Below are positions 1 through 11,576 of a stretch of 64,000 nt of DNA, one piece after another (positions within the stretch are counted from its first letter, which is position 1; each line of letters begins with the position of its first letter). Made by a program: the position numbers and the translations under genes. The notes under the pieces were generated by a model, which ran no database searches, had not been told where the DNA came from, and worked only from the letters and a program-made list of their open reading frames with translations. Origin of the DNA: Tridacna crocea (lineage: Eukaryota; Mollusca; Bivalvia; Cardiida; Cardiidae); contig OX031060.1 of NCBI GenBank assembly GCA_943736015.1, positions 10,801,501 to 10,865,500 on the forward strand, in the 5' to 3' direction.

Positions 1-61
1 CTACAAGGGCTCTGTTCAAGCTGTTTAGAAAATACAACATAGATGAAAAAGGCTCACTTAC

Positions 62-76
62 CTTTTTGCCTTTTTT
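62..76 (-). CDS. Possible 15-bp microexon 12 of the same gene
   Basis: Between a good acceptor (CCAAATTTCAG) and a strong donor (AAAAAG|GTAAGTGAG) lie 15 bases reading KKGKK in phase 0, the phase exon 11 leaves. The donor is convincing, but so short an exon could be chance. The gene must continue beyond the left edge, because no stop or polyadenylation site is reached here. Confidence 0.35.
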
Positions 77-120
77 CTGAAATTTGGAGTAAACACAAAT
101 ACTCAGGTAATTTTGACCTG

Positions 121-351
121 TTACCCCTTTACCATACAATCCAGACTTTTAACGGCCATGACGAAGAAAGCTTTGGAAAAGAACATTATGGGAAAAAAAG
201 AAAATGTTGGTTATAAGCATTTTCTCCTTTTCCCATGATGTTCTCTGCCCTTCCAATGGCCAATTTCAATTTTTGGGCCATTCAAAAATTTATACAGCAA
301 ATTCTTTCAATTTGGTCCAGTCAAAAATTTTGTTGTTTGGCAAAGATTTAA
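121..351 (+). mobile_element. TTAA-MITE copy (family description here)
   Basis: Family consensus from reading all copies: ends TTAAC(C/T)C(A/T)TTACCA...TGGTAAAG(A/G)GTTAA; left arm with CACACAATCCC and GACCCTGAGAAAGAAGCC; central palindrome GAAAACATTGTGGGAAAAGG...; right arm with TCTGCAAATGCTTTCAATT and GTCTAAAATTTTGTCGTTTG. Total about 225 bp, no coding capacity. TTAA at both ends matches the piggyBac target duplication, so a piggyBac-like transposase is inferred. Plus means the CAATCCC arm is on the left. This copy is diverged and opens a three-copy chain. Confidence 0.8.
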
Positions 352-565
352 CCCTTTACCACACTTTTAACACCCGTGTGAAAGAGGCCTTTTAAAAACA
401 TTGTGGGAAACGGTAAATGCTGAGAAACCGGCATTTTCTCTTTTTCCCACAATGTTTTCTTCCCTTCCTAAAACACATTTCAATTCTTTAAAACATTTAT
501 TTTGTCATCTGCAAATGCTTTCAATTTGGACCAGTCAAAAATTTTGTTGTTTGGCATAGACTTAA
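348..565 (+). mobile_element. TTAA-MITE copy, middle of chain
   Basis: Shares its left TTAA (348-351) with the previous copy and its right TTAA with the next, all in the same orientation. Confidence 0.82.
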
Positions 566-790
566 CCCTTTCCATAACAATCCCTGGTTTTTACGGGTCT
601 GGAATAGTAGCCTTTTGAAAACATTGTGGGAAAAGGAGAAAATGCTGGTAACCATCATTTTCTCCTTTTTCCACAATGTTTTTTACCTTATCATAGACAG
701 AAATCATCTTTTCAGATAGAGTTGAATTGTCGTCTGCAAATGCTTTCAATTTGGTCGAGTCAAAAATTTTGTTGTTTGGCAAAGACTTAA
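562..790 (+). mobile_element. TTAA-MITE copy, end of chain
   Basis: Its left arm reads CTGGTTTTTACGGGTCTGG, a subtype seen again at 7705-7932 and 48052-48280. The hairpin core is intact. Confidence 0.82.
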
Positions 791-931
791 GAAAGAAATT
801 GACATAGCTCAAATGATGCCAAGTTTAAAAAATTATCTAAATGATGCAAAATAAATAAAACTGGGCCATGCTCTGCCAAAATGTAGCTTAATGCACCTCT
901 GCGATACAGTATACCAAGAAAAATAAGATAT

Positions 932-1138
932 TTAACTCTTTACCACACAGTCCTGACTTTTAACAACCCTGAGAAAGAAGCCTTTAGAAAACGTTGTAGA
1001 AAAAGGAGAAAATACTGGTAACCAATGTTTTCTACCCTTCCCACGACAAATTTTAATTTTTGAGCTGTACTTAGGCTGTCATCTGCAAATGCTTTCAATT
1101 TGGACTGGTCTACAATGTTGTCGTTTGGTAAAGAGTTT
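932..1138 (+). mobile_element. TTAA-MITE copy, one hairpin arm lost
   Basis: Both ends present; the right half of the palindrome is partly deleted (ACCAATGTTTTCTACCC). Confidence 0.75.
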
Positions 1139-1401
1139 ACTATTAATCAGCAATAAAATCAATTTCATGCAGTAGTGTGGTCCTTAGACATGCAGATAAT
1201 TGACTGAGAGCAAAAAGTTTCAACACATTTTCAGCCTACACAGACTGTGCTGGCTGACACTGGTTGGCACTTTTACCAGTTGCATTAAACCCCCTTTTTC
1301 ACAGAGAATGACTCATTTGTAATGATCTTCTTTCTTATACACACTGAAAGCAAGGGAGATAACTACTGTAGATAAAAAGTAGTATAAAGCAAATTACCAA
1401 C

Positions 1402-1469
1402 CTTTCCTGATTGCATAAGCTTGGATTGACCAACAGCATCAAACTGATCAGTAATGGAGGCTGAGGTAC
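1402..1469 (-). CDS. Unrecognised acidic-protein gene, exon 11
   Basis: 68 bp, phase 1 in, phase 0 out. The acceptor is TTCTATATAG|GT and the donor GGAAAG|GTTGGT. It reads G-TSASITDQFDAVGQSKLM-QSGK. A second possible donor (GTAATT) lies five bases further on. The codon split with exon 10 (G + GT) gives glycine. Confidence 0.6.
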
Positions 1470-1543
1470 CTATATAGAAAAAGGTTCCAAATGAATGCTC
1501 TATTCTTTTTGTCAAAAAACATGATCATAATGGGCAAAAATTG

Positions 1544-1906
1544 TTACCCATTACCACATAGTTCTGAATTTTAACAACCTTGACAAAGAACGCTTTTGAA
1601 CACATTGAGGGAATAGAAGAAAATGCTGGTGACCAGCATTTTCTTCTTTTTGCACAATGTTTTCTAGTCTATTAACCCTTTACCAAACAATTCAATTCTT
1701 GGTTTTTATGTCACTGAGATACAAGCCGTTTTGTAAACGTTGTGGGAAGAGGAGAAAATGCTGGTAACCAGTGTTTTCTCCTTTTCCCACAATGTTTTCT
1801 ACTCTGCTGGAAACAAATTTCAGTTTTTTAGTTACATTTATTTTGTTGTCTTCAGGTACATTCAGCTTGGACTAGACTAAAACTTTGTTGTTTGGTAAAG
1901 TGTTAA
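1544..1906 (+). mobile_element. Two TTAA-MITE copies, first truncated
   Basis: 1544-1671 is a left half with its hairpin, cut off at TTAA (1672). 1672-1906 is a complete copy. Just beyond, 1934-1986 is a loose right-arm fragment. Confidence 0.75.
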
Positions 1907-2344
1907 GGATAAGTTCCATCATTTGTGCAATACATTAACTTTCAATTTGGCCAAGTCTACAACTCTGCTGTGTGGTAAAGCATAAAGGGTAAGTAAAATG
2001 AGCCTCTATTTGTGCACTATAGGGAATCTTTAATGAATTTTTCTTCAATTATTGTCCCTAAATGCTCACTGTTCCTGACATCACATGTGTTTTTGATCAA
2101 TTAGGTATTGAATTATATATATCTGTAGAGACATGAACGTAGAGATATGCTTTGTGAAAATATGCCATTGTATTTTCTATAAAATTGTAGATTTTGATTT
2201 TAAAGTTGGCTGAAATTTTCACTTAATTAATATTTATATTGCAGCATAAACCCATTTAACAGACTTTAAAATTTTAGATTTTTCCATATTAAGGGTATTA
2301 GCAGAATGTCAATATATAATACTGCTCAAATAATGAAGTTCGTC

Positions 2345-2657
2345 TTTAAAAGACTAGAAAACATTGTGGGAAAAGTAGAAAATACTGGTTACCAGCATTT
2401 TCTCCTTTTCCCACAATGATTTCTACCCTTTAACCCATTACCACACAATCCCTACTTTTGACGCCCCTGAGAAAGAAGCCTTTAGAAAATATTGTGGGAA
2501 AAGGAGAAAAAGCTGGTAACCAGCATTTTCTCCTTTTCCCACAATGTTTTCTACCCTTCACAAAACAAATTTCAAATTTTCAGTCTTTTTTATTTGTCGT
2601 CTGCAAATGCTTTCAATTTGGACCACTCTAAAATATTGTCGTTTGGGAATGGGCTAA
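2345..2657 (+). mobile_element. TTAA-MITE hairpin remnant plus complete copy
   Basis: 2345-2433 is a solo hairpin core; 2430-2657 is complete and ends GGGAATGGGCTAA. Confidence 0.75.
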
Positions 2658-2830
2658 AAGACAAATCTAATTGTTTGAGTCATTTCTCAGTTTTTATTTC
2701 ATTTATTAATGCTTTCAATTTGGAGATGAACAAAAACTTTGTCGTTTGGTACAGATAACTAAAACCAATTCATTTTTTTCATTTTTGTAAGAGTTTAAAA
2801 CCAGAAGAGAACAAACAATTCACACAGTAT

Positions 2831-3043
2831 TGATCCTTTCCCAAACAATTCCTGAGAAAGAAGCCTTCCGAAAACATAGTGGGAAAATAAGAAAAACCTG
2901 GTAACCAGCATTTTCTCCTTGTCCCACCATGTTGTCTTCCCTTCCCAAAACAAATTTCAATTTTTGAGTTCCATTAATTTTGTCATCTGCAAATGCTTCC
3001 GATTTGGACTAGTCTAAAATTATGTTGTTTGGTAAAGGGTTAA
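2831..3043 (+). mobile_element. TTAA-MITE copy
   Basis: The left arm is shortened (CCCAAACAATTCCTGAG); the right end GGTAAAGGGTTAA is intact. Confidence 0.75.
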
Positions 3044-3337
3044 AGCTAATCTTTCAACTATAAATTATGTAATTATCATCTAATATCTTTGTGTAGTTAT
3101 CAGTTAATTTAAAAAAATGCAATTCAGAGTGGTTTATATAGATTGTCTTCTCAAAAAACATTAACACCCCTGCCCCTTTATTTATCTTTTGTCCTCGCAA
3201 AGTATCCTAGGAAAAATTATTTCCAATGTAAAAGGGAAACAAGATTCCAAACTGTCTGTCCCCATGATAACGCCATAAAATTGTGTTACCCTTTTATTAA
3301 TAATATTATACTAGTCAAATTACTCATCTTTACAAGT

Positions 3338-3535
3338 ACTTTACCAAGGAAGAAGCTGATTGAAAACATTGTGAGAATAGAAGAAAATGCTGGTTTCCAG
3401 CATTTTCTTCTTTTCCCACAATGTGTTCTATCCTTTCTGATCTGATACAAATAACATTTATGCGACATTTTATTTGTTGTCTGTAAGAGCCTACAATTTG
3501 GACCAGCCTACAATTTGTCATGTTGCAAAGAGTAG
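3338..3535 (+). mobile_element. TTAA-MITE, left arm missing
   Basis: Hairpin and right arm only. The right end stops about 12 bp from the donor of exon 10 (3548). Confidence 0.7.
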
Positions 3536-3547
3536 ACAAAAAGTTAC

Positions 3548-4420
3548 CTGCTGTTGGAACATAATTAGTCTTGCTTTCCTGTATATTTGTTCCAATACCA
3601 CCATCACCAATCCCATCTACGCTACCCACAGACTTTGTTTCTATCTCACCCGAAATGTCTATACTACTAGCTTCTACAGGTGTTACTCTTCCAACCTCCT
3701 TAACAGGAGAGTTTTTGTTACCTGTTATACTTGAAGTGTTCTTTTCACCAATTTGGACTGGTTCAGAATCTGCCCTATCCAGCGCAGATTCAGCCAAAGA
3801 CTTGTTCGATATCTGAGCAACATTTTCTTTCTCGCACTGATCTCCAACATGTATACTGTCCTTGGTAGTCTCATCCTGACCTTCGTCTGAATTATAATTC
3901 TGTTCCTCTGACTTGTAATTGCTAATTTCCACATCACTAGTCTCATCAATGCCGGTTTCATTTTCCCGATCAGTTTCTGCTGGTATGAGTTCATCATGAG
4001 TAGAAGACACAGTTTCTTCAATGTCTTTCTTTTCAGATATTTTAACTGCGATAATTTCGTGGCTTTCTGAACTTATGTTTTCCTTGTCATCTTCAAAGTA
4101 TTCTTGCTCAGATCTGTCGTCTTTAGAAGTCCGGCAATCAGCCACATCTTGAGAATCTGGTTGGACATTTTTCTGCACAGTATCAGACTTGTTTGTCTTG
4201 TTATAATCACTTTCTTCATCAGGATTTATCGAAGTCACACATTCTTCATTCACATCCTCGTTACCTGTTACTTTAGAAACAATTTGTGACTCTTCATCCT
4301 TTTCTTTTGTATCTTTGTCTAATTCATTTCGTTCCTCTGAAACTGTAAGAGGTGGTTCAGAGTGGACAGTGTCTGCTTGATCACCTAGACTGCTCCGTGA
4401 GACTTGCAAGCCTTCTGTAT
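3548..4420 (-). CDS. Unrecognised acidic-protein gene, exon 10 (large)
   Basis: 873 bp, phase 1 in and out. The acceptor is ACACCTTAG|AT (ATACAG six bases on is an in-phase alternative) and the donor ACAGCAG|GTAAC. It gives about 290 codons, residues 810-1100, extremely rich in Glu, Asp, Ser, Thr and Asn, with motifs such as EERNELDKDTKEKDEE. It reads as a long, acidic, intrinsically disordered region; no globular domain, zinc ligand pattern or catalytic motif is visible. Confidence 0.82.
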
Positions 4421-5130
4421 CTAAGGTGTAAAATTCTAAAAGTAGTACCCCTCACCACACACACAAAATATCAATAACTGTGCCACAACATTTCAATTAC
4501 CTTCACCTATACACAACAAATTTTTCAAAGAAATTGAAAAATCCAAATTAAATATGTTTAAAAGGTTAACTAATTAATATGATACAGTCTTATTGACTTT
4601 ATGAATAATGATCATCATAAATTATTTATTTAGAGAATCCCAAAAACTTGAGTTTATCACTTACAAATTTTGAAATGCAGATTTAGAAATAACATCTATC
4701 AATTCTGAAAGATAGTTGATGTCCAAAGAATCCGAATACATCAAAAAAGGATCAATGTGAAACATTGTTTGTACAATCTGAATTCAACAATATTTTGTTC
4801 AAATTCAATTTTCACCAAATATTACTCATAGAGTTAGCATTCATTCTAATATTAGGCATGGTACATTCCTCAACTTTGTTTGCAGTTTGTTGTGAAAGGT
4901 TGATTTCTAGGTGAAATTTCCAAACAGAATCTGATGTGATCTTACATCATGCATAGGGTTCTAAACAAAATAGTTCAACTCTACACTCCATGAAGCATTT
5001 TACTTATGAGCCTTGCTCTGTGAAAGGGAAATTTAAGCATCGGCAAAAACAGTCCACCCAAGTCAGCCTGCACAGTCCATGCAGGTCGACATAGATTAAC
5101 CTTTTTGCTATTTGTCTTTGTAATTTTTCT
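4421..5130. other. Intron 9 sequence without recognisable gene
   Basis: AT-rich unique intron DNA. 5058-5098 holds a CAGCCTGCACAGTCCATGCAG palindromic repeat related to the one at 17441-17652. Nothing else seen. Confidence 0.6.
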
Positions 5131-5359
5131 TTAACCCATTACCACTCAATCCCTACTTTTGACGACCCTAAGGAAGAAGCCTTTAAAAAACAATGTGGGA
5201 AAAGGAGAAAATACTGGTAATCAGCATTTTCTCATTTTCCCACTATGTTTTCTACCCTTCGCAAAACAAATTTCAAATTTTCAGTCACTTTTATTTTGTT
5301 GTCTGCGAATGCTTTTGATTTGGACAAGCCTAAAATATTGTTGTTTGGTAATGGGTTAA
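5131..5359 (+). mobile_element. TTAA-MITE copy, complete
   Basis: The CTACTTTTGACGACCC subtype with end GGTAATGGGTTAA. Confidence 0.85.
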
Positions 5360-5477
5360 GTCAAAGGACCATTGCAAGTCAACATCATGATTTGTTATAC
5401 TGCAAAGAAATCTCATGATCTGATTGGTTAACATGCCGGGAACATATATATCATGTTCCCTGGCAACAACCGCGTAA

Positions 5478-5663
5478 AGCCAGTATCCCCTTTGAGTGCC
5501 CCGTAAACATCACTACACATGCAACACAACATCCAACATGGCCGTGTCAATCGATCACCAGACTGCATGTTTGTACACCAAACTGCACGTTTTAGTGAGG
5601 TCAGTTTCCAGTGACGTCAGTTTTCATTGAATTGGGGCACTCAGAAGGGAATTTCTATTTCAT
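5478..5663. mobile_element. Short TIR element
   Basis: Ends ATCCCCTTTGAGTGCCCC and, inverted, GGGGCACTCAGAAGGGAAT, about 18 bp with a few mismatches. The interior is GC-richer than its surroundings and has no open frame. It looks like a small MITE. Confidence 0.45.
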
Positions 5664-5750
5664 CAGCATACTCGATTCATGAAATGATAAAGCGGGAAAA
5701 TTTTGCTTAACACGCTTTGAAAGGGTAAAACTTGGCAGTATAATAAATTT

Positions 5751-5894
5751 GTTGTATGGTCAGATGGCAGGGGACTTGGAAACCTGTTCACGGCTGTGGT
5801 CAATCATGTCACCACCTCGCCTTCGGCTTGGGATGACATGATTCACCACAGCCGTGAACAAGTTTCCAAGTCCCCTGCCACCTGACCATACAAC
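5751..5894. repeat. Long near-perfect hairpin
   Basis: Arms 5751-5811 and 5834-5894 are about 60 bp and differ at only a few positions (GTTGTATGGTCAGATGGCAG against ...CAGGTGGCAG). The loop of about 22 bp is CCACCTCGCCTTCGGC.... Confidence 0.75.
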
Positions 5895-6137
5895 TAATAT
5901 GCTGTAACAAAAGCTCTTTGGCCTTTGGCCTGTGCAGCTAAAAAAGCATGCTGTTAGGCTGAAGAAACATTCATATAAATCAGGTCAAATGACATGCTGA
6001 TACCATTTTTGACAACTTACATGGTACTGTCCAAGATCTCATAAGAAGCTTCAAGGCTTTATGAACATTTAGTAGAAATACAGTGCACCGTTTTGATCTA
6101 AAGCTAACAGCCAATGAAGGTTTGTGATATGCTGTCA

Positions 6138-6361
6138 TTACTCTTCACCAAATGACATAATTCTAGACTGGTCCAAATTGGAAGCATTTGCAGATGACAA
6201 AATTAGTGCGACTCTAAAATTGAAATTTGTCTTGGATAGGGAAAAAAATATTGTGGGAAAAGGAGAAAATGCTGGTTACCAGCATTTTCTCCTTTTCTAA
6301 CAATGTTTTCAGGAGGCTTCTTTCTCAGGGTCATGAAAACCAGAGATTGGGAAAGGATTAT
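6138..6361 (-). mobile_element. TTAA-MITE copy
   Basis: Minus orientation, both ends slightly eroded, perfect hairpin core. Confidence 0.8.
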
Positions 6362-6810
6362 ACAATTAGCAAATGAGAAAATTTCAAACTTGTCCATAGT
6401 GAAAGAATTTACAGATGACAAAAACGTGAATCAAGAATTGAAAGTTCAAACACAAAGTTTAATTCCAGTAGCAGCATTCTCTGTGCAAGGGAAAGCATAA
6501 TACTATGTTTTGCAAATACAAACCAAAGACTCTTAAATATGATATCATACTAGTTAGCATATTCCGATTTTGAATTATTTCTTGATAGCTTATAAGTTGT
6601 TAACGTTCAAAAATTACTTGAAATGTATGAATTAGTCAAAACTGTTATTTTGGATGTGGGCTGTTAAATTATTATTGTGAAATGGTAGTCTAATATCCCT
6701 GATAATATTGCCATAGTAATTAGTCATTCCCGCATCTCACTTTTTCAGCACTGTTTCTTGGTCTTACTTATTATATTTGTTACTACTTCAGTTAAAAACA
6801 GTTATAAAAC

Positions 6811-7300
6811 AAGAGCGGCAAATTGTCGCAAGATACGCCCATCTTACCCCAAGTTGTAAAGGTGGGGCATGCACCAGACAAAATTCAAGTATGAAAAACG
6901 ACAAAGGGCACTAACTCAAAAATAAAAATTAAGCAAGCAAGAGTTATGATTCCTGTGCACTGCACTCCCCTTGATGAGATCTATCCACCCATGAAATTTC
7001 ATAAGGCTAGCTAGTATAGTTTTGGAGATATGCGCCGGACAAAATTCAAGTATGAAAAACAACAAAGGGCAATAACTCAAAAATCAAGCGAGCAAGAGTT
7101 ATGATTTCTGTGCACTGCACTCCCCCTTGATGAGATCTATCCACCCATGAAATTTCATAACCCTAGCTAGTATAGTTTTGGAGATATGCTCCAGACAAAG
7201 AACTGGATGCCGCCCGCCCACCCAGACGCCAGCCAGCCCACACGCCCGCCTTTGGTGATCCCATAATACGTCTCGTCTTCGATGGGCGTATAATGAATGA
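6811..7300. repeat. Dispersed repeat with two ~165-bp tandem units
   Basis: Begins ACAAGAGCGGCAAATTGTCG. Units of about 165 bp (about 6870-7034 and 7035-7200) share GACAAAATTCAAGTATGAAA and CACTGCACTCCCC. Ends near TACGTCTCGTCTTCGATGGG. It resembles mollusc interspersed repeats. No coding sense. Confidence 0.65.
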
Positions 7301-7422
7301 TAATTAAAGATACATGTACATATATTTCTCATCAAGATAACAAATACATGTACATGAAAGTCCTGTCCCTTTAGATAAAACATGTAAGTATACTGGCAAA
7401 CATTTCTCTTCAGCTAGCAAGT

Positions 7423-7653
7423 TTAAACCTTCGCCACATAGTCCCAAGTTTTATTGACCCTAATGAAGAAGCCTTTTGAAAACATTGTGGGAATAAGGTG
7501 AAAATGCTGGTAACCAGCATTTTCTCATTTTCCCACAATGGTTTCTACCCTTTCAAAGATATTTTTTCTGTTTCTGAGACACAATTACTTTGTCGTCTGC
7601 AAATGCTCTCAATTTGGACCAGTCCAAAATTGTGCAATTTGGGAAAGGGTTAA
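7423..7653 (+). mobile_element. TTAA-MITE copy
   Basis: Complete, with a diverged right arm (TTTCTGAGACACAATTAC). Confidence 0.8.
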
Positions 7654-7704
7654 AGTAATTGATTGCATCCTTGTTTCAAAAATTGCCAAAACAAGAAAAA
7701 TCAT

Positions 7705-7932
7705 TTAACCCTTTCCCAAACAACAAACTTTTGGACTAGACCAAATTGAAAGCATTTGCAGACAACAATTCAACTCTTGCTGAAAAAATGATTTCTGTCT
7801 ATGATAGGGTAGAAAACATCGTGGGAAAAGGAGAAAATGCTGGTTACCAGCATTTTCTCCTTTTCCCACAATGTTTTCAAAAGGCTATTATTCCAGACCC
7901 ATAAAAAACAGGGACTGTTTGGGGAAGGGTAA
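7705..7932 (-). mobile_element. TTAA-MITE copy
   Basis: Minus copy of the ACGGGTCTGG subtype, facing the copy at 7423-7653. Confidence 0.8.
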
Positions 7933-8180
7933 AAAAGATACATGGCATAAATATGCCAGCAAATAGGCAGGGAGCCCTTTGAATAAACATGTTTACATTT
8001 TTGACCAATCACAACCTTGCATTCATTCATCTGTTATCAGTAAAAAAAAAGAGGTCAAAATCCAACTCAATCACTACACTGAAAAAGCAAGTTCCAGTAG
8101 TGCCTTTACCAAGAAACCATTAAAGCCCTTTTATAAAACTAGCCACAATGTAAACCAAAGGGAAAAAGTGTTCATAATAC

Positions 8181-8212
8181 CTCTGTGTGTGCCCGACAAG
8201 GAATCATCAGCC
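8181..8212 (-). CDS. Unrecognised acidic-protein gene, exon 9 (microexon)
   Basis: 32-bp microexon, phase 2 in, phase 1 out. The acceptor is TATATCTAG|G and the donor CAGAG|GTATTA. It reads ADDSLSGTHR. I looked for it because exon 8 leaves phase 2 while exon 10 needs phase 1; this is the segment that bridges them, and it keeps the frame open. Confidence 0.58.
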
Positions 8213-8278
8213 CTAGATATAGATAAACAAAACAATAAAAATTAGTAAGATAACCCCACAAACTAAATTTGCTAATTA

Positions 8279-8564
8279 TTAACTCTGTACTAAACAAAAA
8301 AATTTAGAGACATCCAAATTTAAAGCATTTGTAGTTAAAAACAAAGTAAATACCATATTTTTCCTGGTAAAAGCACCTGCAGCTATCCAAAACACAGGTA
8401 GGGAGGGCTGTTTTATTTGGAGAAATATGGCATGTCTCAAAAGGTTGGCTTTGTCTTCAAGCAGGTAAAAAATATTGTTTTCAATATTTTCATTGAATAA
8501 TGATTTCAAAAACTTCCCTAAAAGCATCATTAATAATAATAATTGTGTGGTAAAGAACTAACTT
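8279..8564 (-). mobile_element. TTAA-MITE ends around foreign sequence
   Basis: The left end (8279-8350) and the far end TGTGTGGTAAAG (8546-8557) flank unrelated DNA in place of the hairpin. Either an insertion or a partial replacement. Confidence 0.45.
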
Positions 8565-8808
8565 TTTACCAGATGAAAAAAAAACTACAGCTGTCACTGA
8601 ATGTGTCTTAATACCCCCACCAGCGCTTTGACAGAAGCTGGCAATTACTAGTATTTTGTACAGAGGCAGACACACGAATGGACACACAGACAAACAGGCT
8701 GATTCCAGTAAGCCCCCCCCCCCATCTTTAATCTATTTCAAGATATCAAAACAATAAATTCAAAATACTGCTGGAAAAGATGGTTGGAAAGATGCTATAT
8801 TTGTCTTA

Positions 8809-9151
8809 GAAGGGAAGAAAACCTTCTGGGAAAAGGAGAAATGCTGGTTACCAGCATTTTCTTCTTTTTCCATAATGTTTTCAAAAGCCCCAGCTTGGCT
8901 TGTTATCAGGGTCACAAAAAAATAGGATTATCGTCAACTCATTACCAAACAACAAAATTTTAGGTTTGTCAAAATAGAAAACATTGGCAGACGACAAAAT
9001 AAAAGAATGAAAATTTGAAATTTCTAGTGGGAAGGGAAAACAATATTGTGGGAAAAAGAGAAAATGCTGGTTACCAGCATTTTCTTCTTTTCCAACAATG
9101 TTTTCAAAAGCTTTCTTCATCAGGGTCTTTAAAAGTTGGGGCTATGTTGTA
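8809..9151 (-). mobile_element. TTAA-MITE fragment and copy
   Basis: 8809-8887 is a hairpin fragment; 8932-9151 is a minus copy whose last bases are diverged. Confidence 0.7.
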
Positions 9152-9325
9152 AATATCTTCAGTTACAGCAGAGCTTTTTACAAAATGTCAAAGTTTTTGC
9201 ATTAAGTTAAAGCAAACAGTGACGAGGCAGACAAAGAAGCCAGAAGTGTGACAATATCTCGATATTCTCTTAAAAAATAGCTGAGCTAATCAAACATTAT
9301 TGACAGAAAAGGTTTTCCAACTTAC

Positions 9326-9371
9326 TCTTCATCCACAGTAGATTCTCCGTCAGTTGAAAATTTGGATCGCA
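9326..9371 (-). CDS. Unrecognised acidic-protein gene, exon 8
   Basis: 46-bp exon, phase 1 in, phase 2 out. The acceptor is TTTTTACAG|TG and the donor GATGAAGA|GTAAG. It reads L-RSKFSTDGESTVDE. It resembles exon 7 in layout (basic start, acidic end), so this part of the gene may have grown by microexon duplication. Support is the strong splice sites and correct phase. Confidence 0.64.
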
Positions 9372-9472
9372 CTGTAAAAACAAAGAGAAAAGGTAGGTGA
9401 GTCAAAAATACAAGAAGGGCTATGGTTGTTTGATTTCGCTTTGACAAGTCTTCGAAACCCTCAGTGAAATAT

Positions 9473-10145
9473 TTAACCCATTACCAGACAATCCCGACTT
9501 TGACAACCCCGGGAAAGAAGCCTTCTGGTAACCAGCATTTTCTCCTTTGGTCACCAGCATTTTCTCCTTTTCTCACAATGTTTTCTACCCTTCCGAAATC
9601 AAAATTAACATTCATTTTGTCGTCTGCAAATGCTTTCAATCTGTACTAGTCCAACATTTTGTTGTTTGATAAAGAGGTGACTGACTTATAATCAAGTTCT
9701 GGCCTTAAGCTTTTAACACATAAATTTGAGCTTTAATGACCTGGAGGCTTTTGAAATCATTGTAGAAAAAGAAAAAAATGTTTGTAACAAGCATTTTCTT
9801 GTTTTCCCAACATATTTTGATCATTTTATAAATTCAACCATTTGCACACATCTAATGGTTAATTTGAAAATGCTTTGGATATGAACAACTTTAAAATCTT
9901 GTTGTTTGGTAAAGCGTTAAAAAACATCAAAATGAAATGACTTGCCCAAGTTAAAGGCATTTAGAGGTGACAATGAAAATGAGATTACAAGTGAGAAATT
10001 TGCCTTGAAAATGGGTAGAAAAAAATATTGTAGGAAAAGAAGAAAATATAAGTTACCAGGATTTTCTACTTTTCCAACAATGTTTTCCAAAGTCTCCTCC
10101 TCCTTCAGGGGAATAAAAACTTAGGACTGCACGGTAAAGGGTAAT
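9473..10145. mobile_element. Three TTAA-MITE copies in a row
   Basis: 9473-9679 (plus, hairpin rearranged with a duplicated CAGCATTTTCTCCTTT), 9713-9920 (plus, diverged) and 9917-10145 (minus). The last two meet tail to tail at a shared TTAA. Confidence 0.72.
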
Positions 10146-10297
10146 AATGGTCCTATTTTATTCAATTAGAAGATGTTTAAGTCAGAATTATCTCCCTTTT
10201 ACCATCTGTAGAAACAAAACTTCTCTCAAACCTTTTATAATATTTTGCCAAAATGACATCAGGAATTGCAAATCTGTGTCTACTGAAAAGTTTCTAT

Positions 10298-10895
10298 TAG
10301 CCCTTTACAAAAACAATTCAGTGTTTTTACAACCCTGGGATAGAAGCCTTTTGAAAACATTGTGGGAAAAGGAGAAAATGCTGGTGACCAGCATTTTCTC
10401 CTTTTCCCACCATGATTTCTACCCTGCTGGAAACAAATTTCAATTTTTTAGGTATGTTTATTTTGACGTCTATAAGTGCTTTCAATTTTGTTGTGAAGGG
10501 TAAGTCTTTACCAAATGACAAAATTTTAAACTAGTCGAAATTGAAAGCATTTGCAGACGACAAATTAAATGTAGCTCAAGCAATGATTTCTGGCTTTGAT
10601 AGGGCAGGAAAAGGAGAAAATAGAAAATGGAGAAAATACTGGTAACTAGCATCTTCTCCTTCTCCCACATTGTTTACAAGCCCTTTTTCTTCGACCAGGG
10701 TCCTTAGCTCTTTACCAAACAACAATATTTTGGACTAGTCCAAACTAAAAGCATTAGCAGACAACAAAATAAATGTGAACCAAAAATTGAAATTTAATTT
10801 GAAAAGAATAGCAAATGTGGGACAAGGAGAAAATGCTGGTCACATGCTTTCTTCCTCAGGGTCGTAAAAAGTCCGGATTTAGTGGTAAAGAACTA
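10298..10895. mobile_element. Three more TTAA-MITE copies
   Basis: 10298-10504 plus, 10501-10711 minus, 10708-10895 minus with the hairpin mostly lost. They abut at the end motifs. Confidence 0.72.
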
Positions 10896-11062
10896 AAATT
10901 GGTAATATTTAGTAAGGCCCTGGTGATATTTTACAAACAAAATTACAATAATGAAAGTATTGTTGATTGAAACTTTACATAAAGATATCAAATTTTCAAA
11001 AGTAGTGATATGTTTCTCAATAACTTTTGAACATCCATCATATTTATAGGCTGTCAACTTAC

Positions 11063-11116
11063 ATTTCAAATTGGATTTTGACAGAATATCGGAGCGCTCA
11101 TCAGCGACCTCGTCCA
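11063..11116 (-). CDS. Unrecognised acidic-protein gene, exon 7
   Basis: 54-bp exon, phase 1 in and out. The acceptor is TTTTTTTCAG|TG and the donor TTGAAAT|GTAAGT. It reads V-DEVADERSDILSKSNLK; the other two frames contain stops. It keeps the acidic character of exon 6. Loss or inclusion would preserve frame, so it could be a cassette exon. Confidence 0.68.
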
Positions 11117-11279
11117 CTGAAAAAAAATGTTGTGAATAAATATTAATAAAACTTATTCAATATCCTTTCAGTATAAAAAAAACAACAAGATTTCTGAGAA
11201 TAGAATTCACAAAAATATGTAAAATGATTTGTCATGTATGGTATATTTCAGTTTTGCTATAGAAAACACAAGGCCTAAA

Positions 11280-11453
11280 ACTTTTTACCAAACAACAAAT
11301 TTTTAGACTGGTCCAAATTGAAAGCTTGCACATGGCAAAATAAATGTGACTGAAAAGTTAAAATTTGCCATGGGAAGGGAAAAAACATTGTTGTCTGCAA
11401 TTGCCTTCAATTTGAACAAGTCAGAATTTCATTGTTCAGGAAAGCATTAAAAA
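11280..11453. mobile_element. Symmetric TTAA-MITE recombinant
   Basis: A minus right arm (ACCAAACAACAAATTTTTAG) runs to ACATTG and then directly into a plus right arm (TTGTCTGCAATTGCC...). Both left arms and the hairpin are gone. Confidence 0.65.
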
Positions 11454-11576
11454 GGAAAAATACGCATCATCAGTTTGATTCTGAAAAAAGAATAAAGGCT
11501 TAATTGCATACTTAAAAAGTCTCAGATAACAAATTTGCCATGCTCTGTGAAAAAGGGCTTAATACATTTGATAAAA

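Noticed and set aside
2492..2758. The many frames reading EKMLVTSIFSFSHNVFYP or ENAGNQHFLLFPQCF
   Set aside because: Both are translations of the MITE hairpin and recur at dozens of copies; not proteins.
7099..7383. 94-codon minus frame
   Set aside because: Falls within a dispersed repeat with tandem units; no start or splice support.
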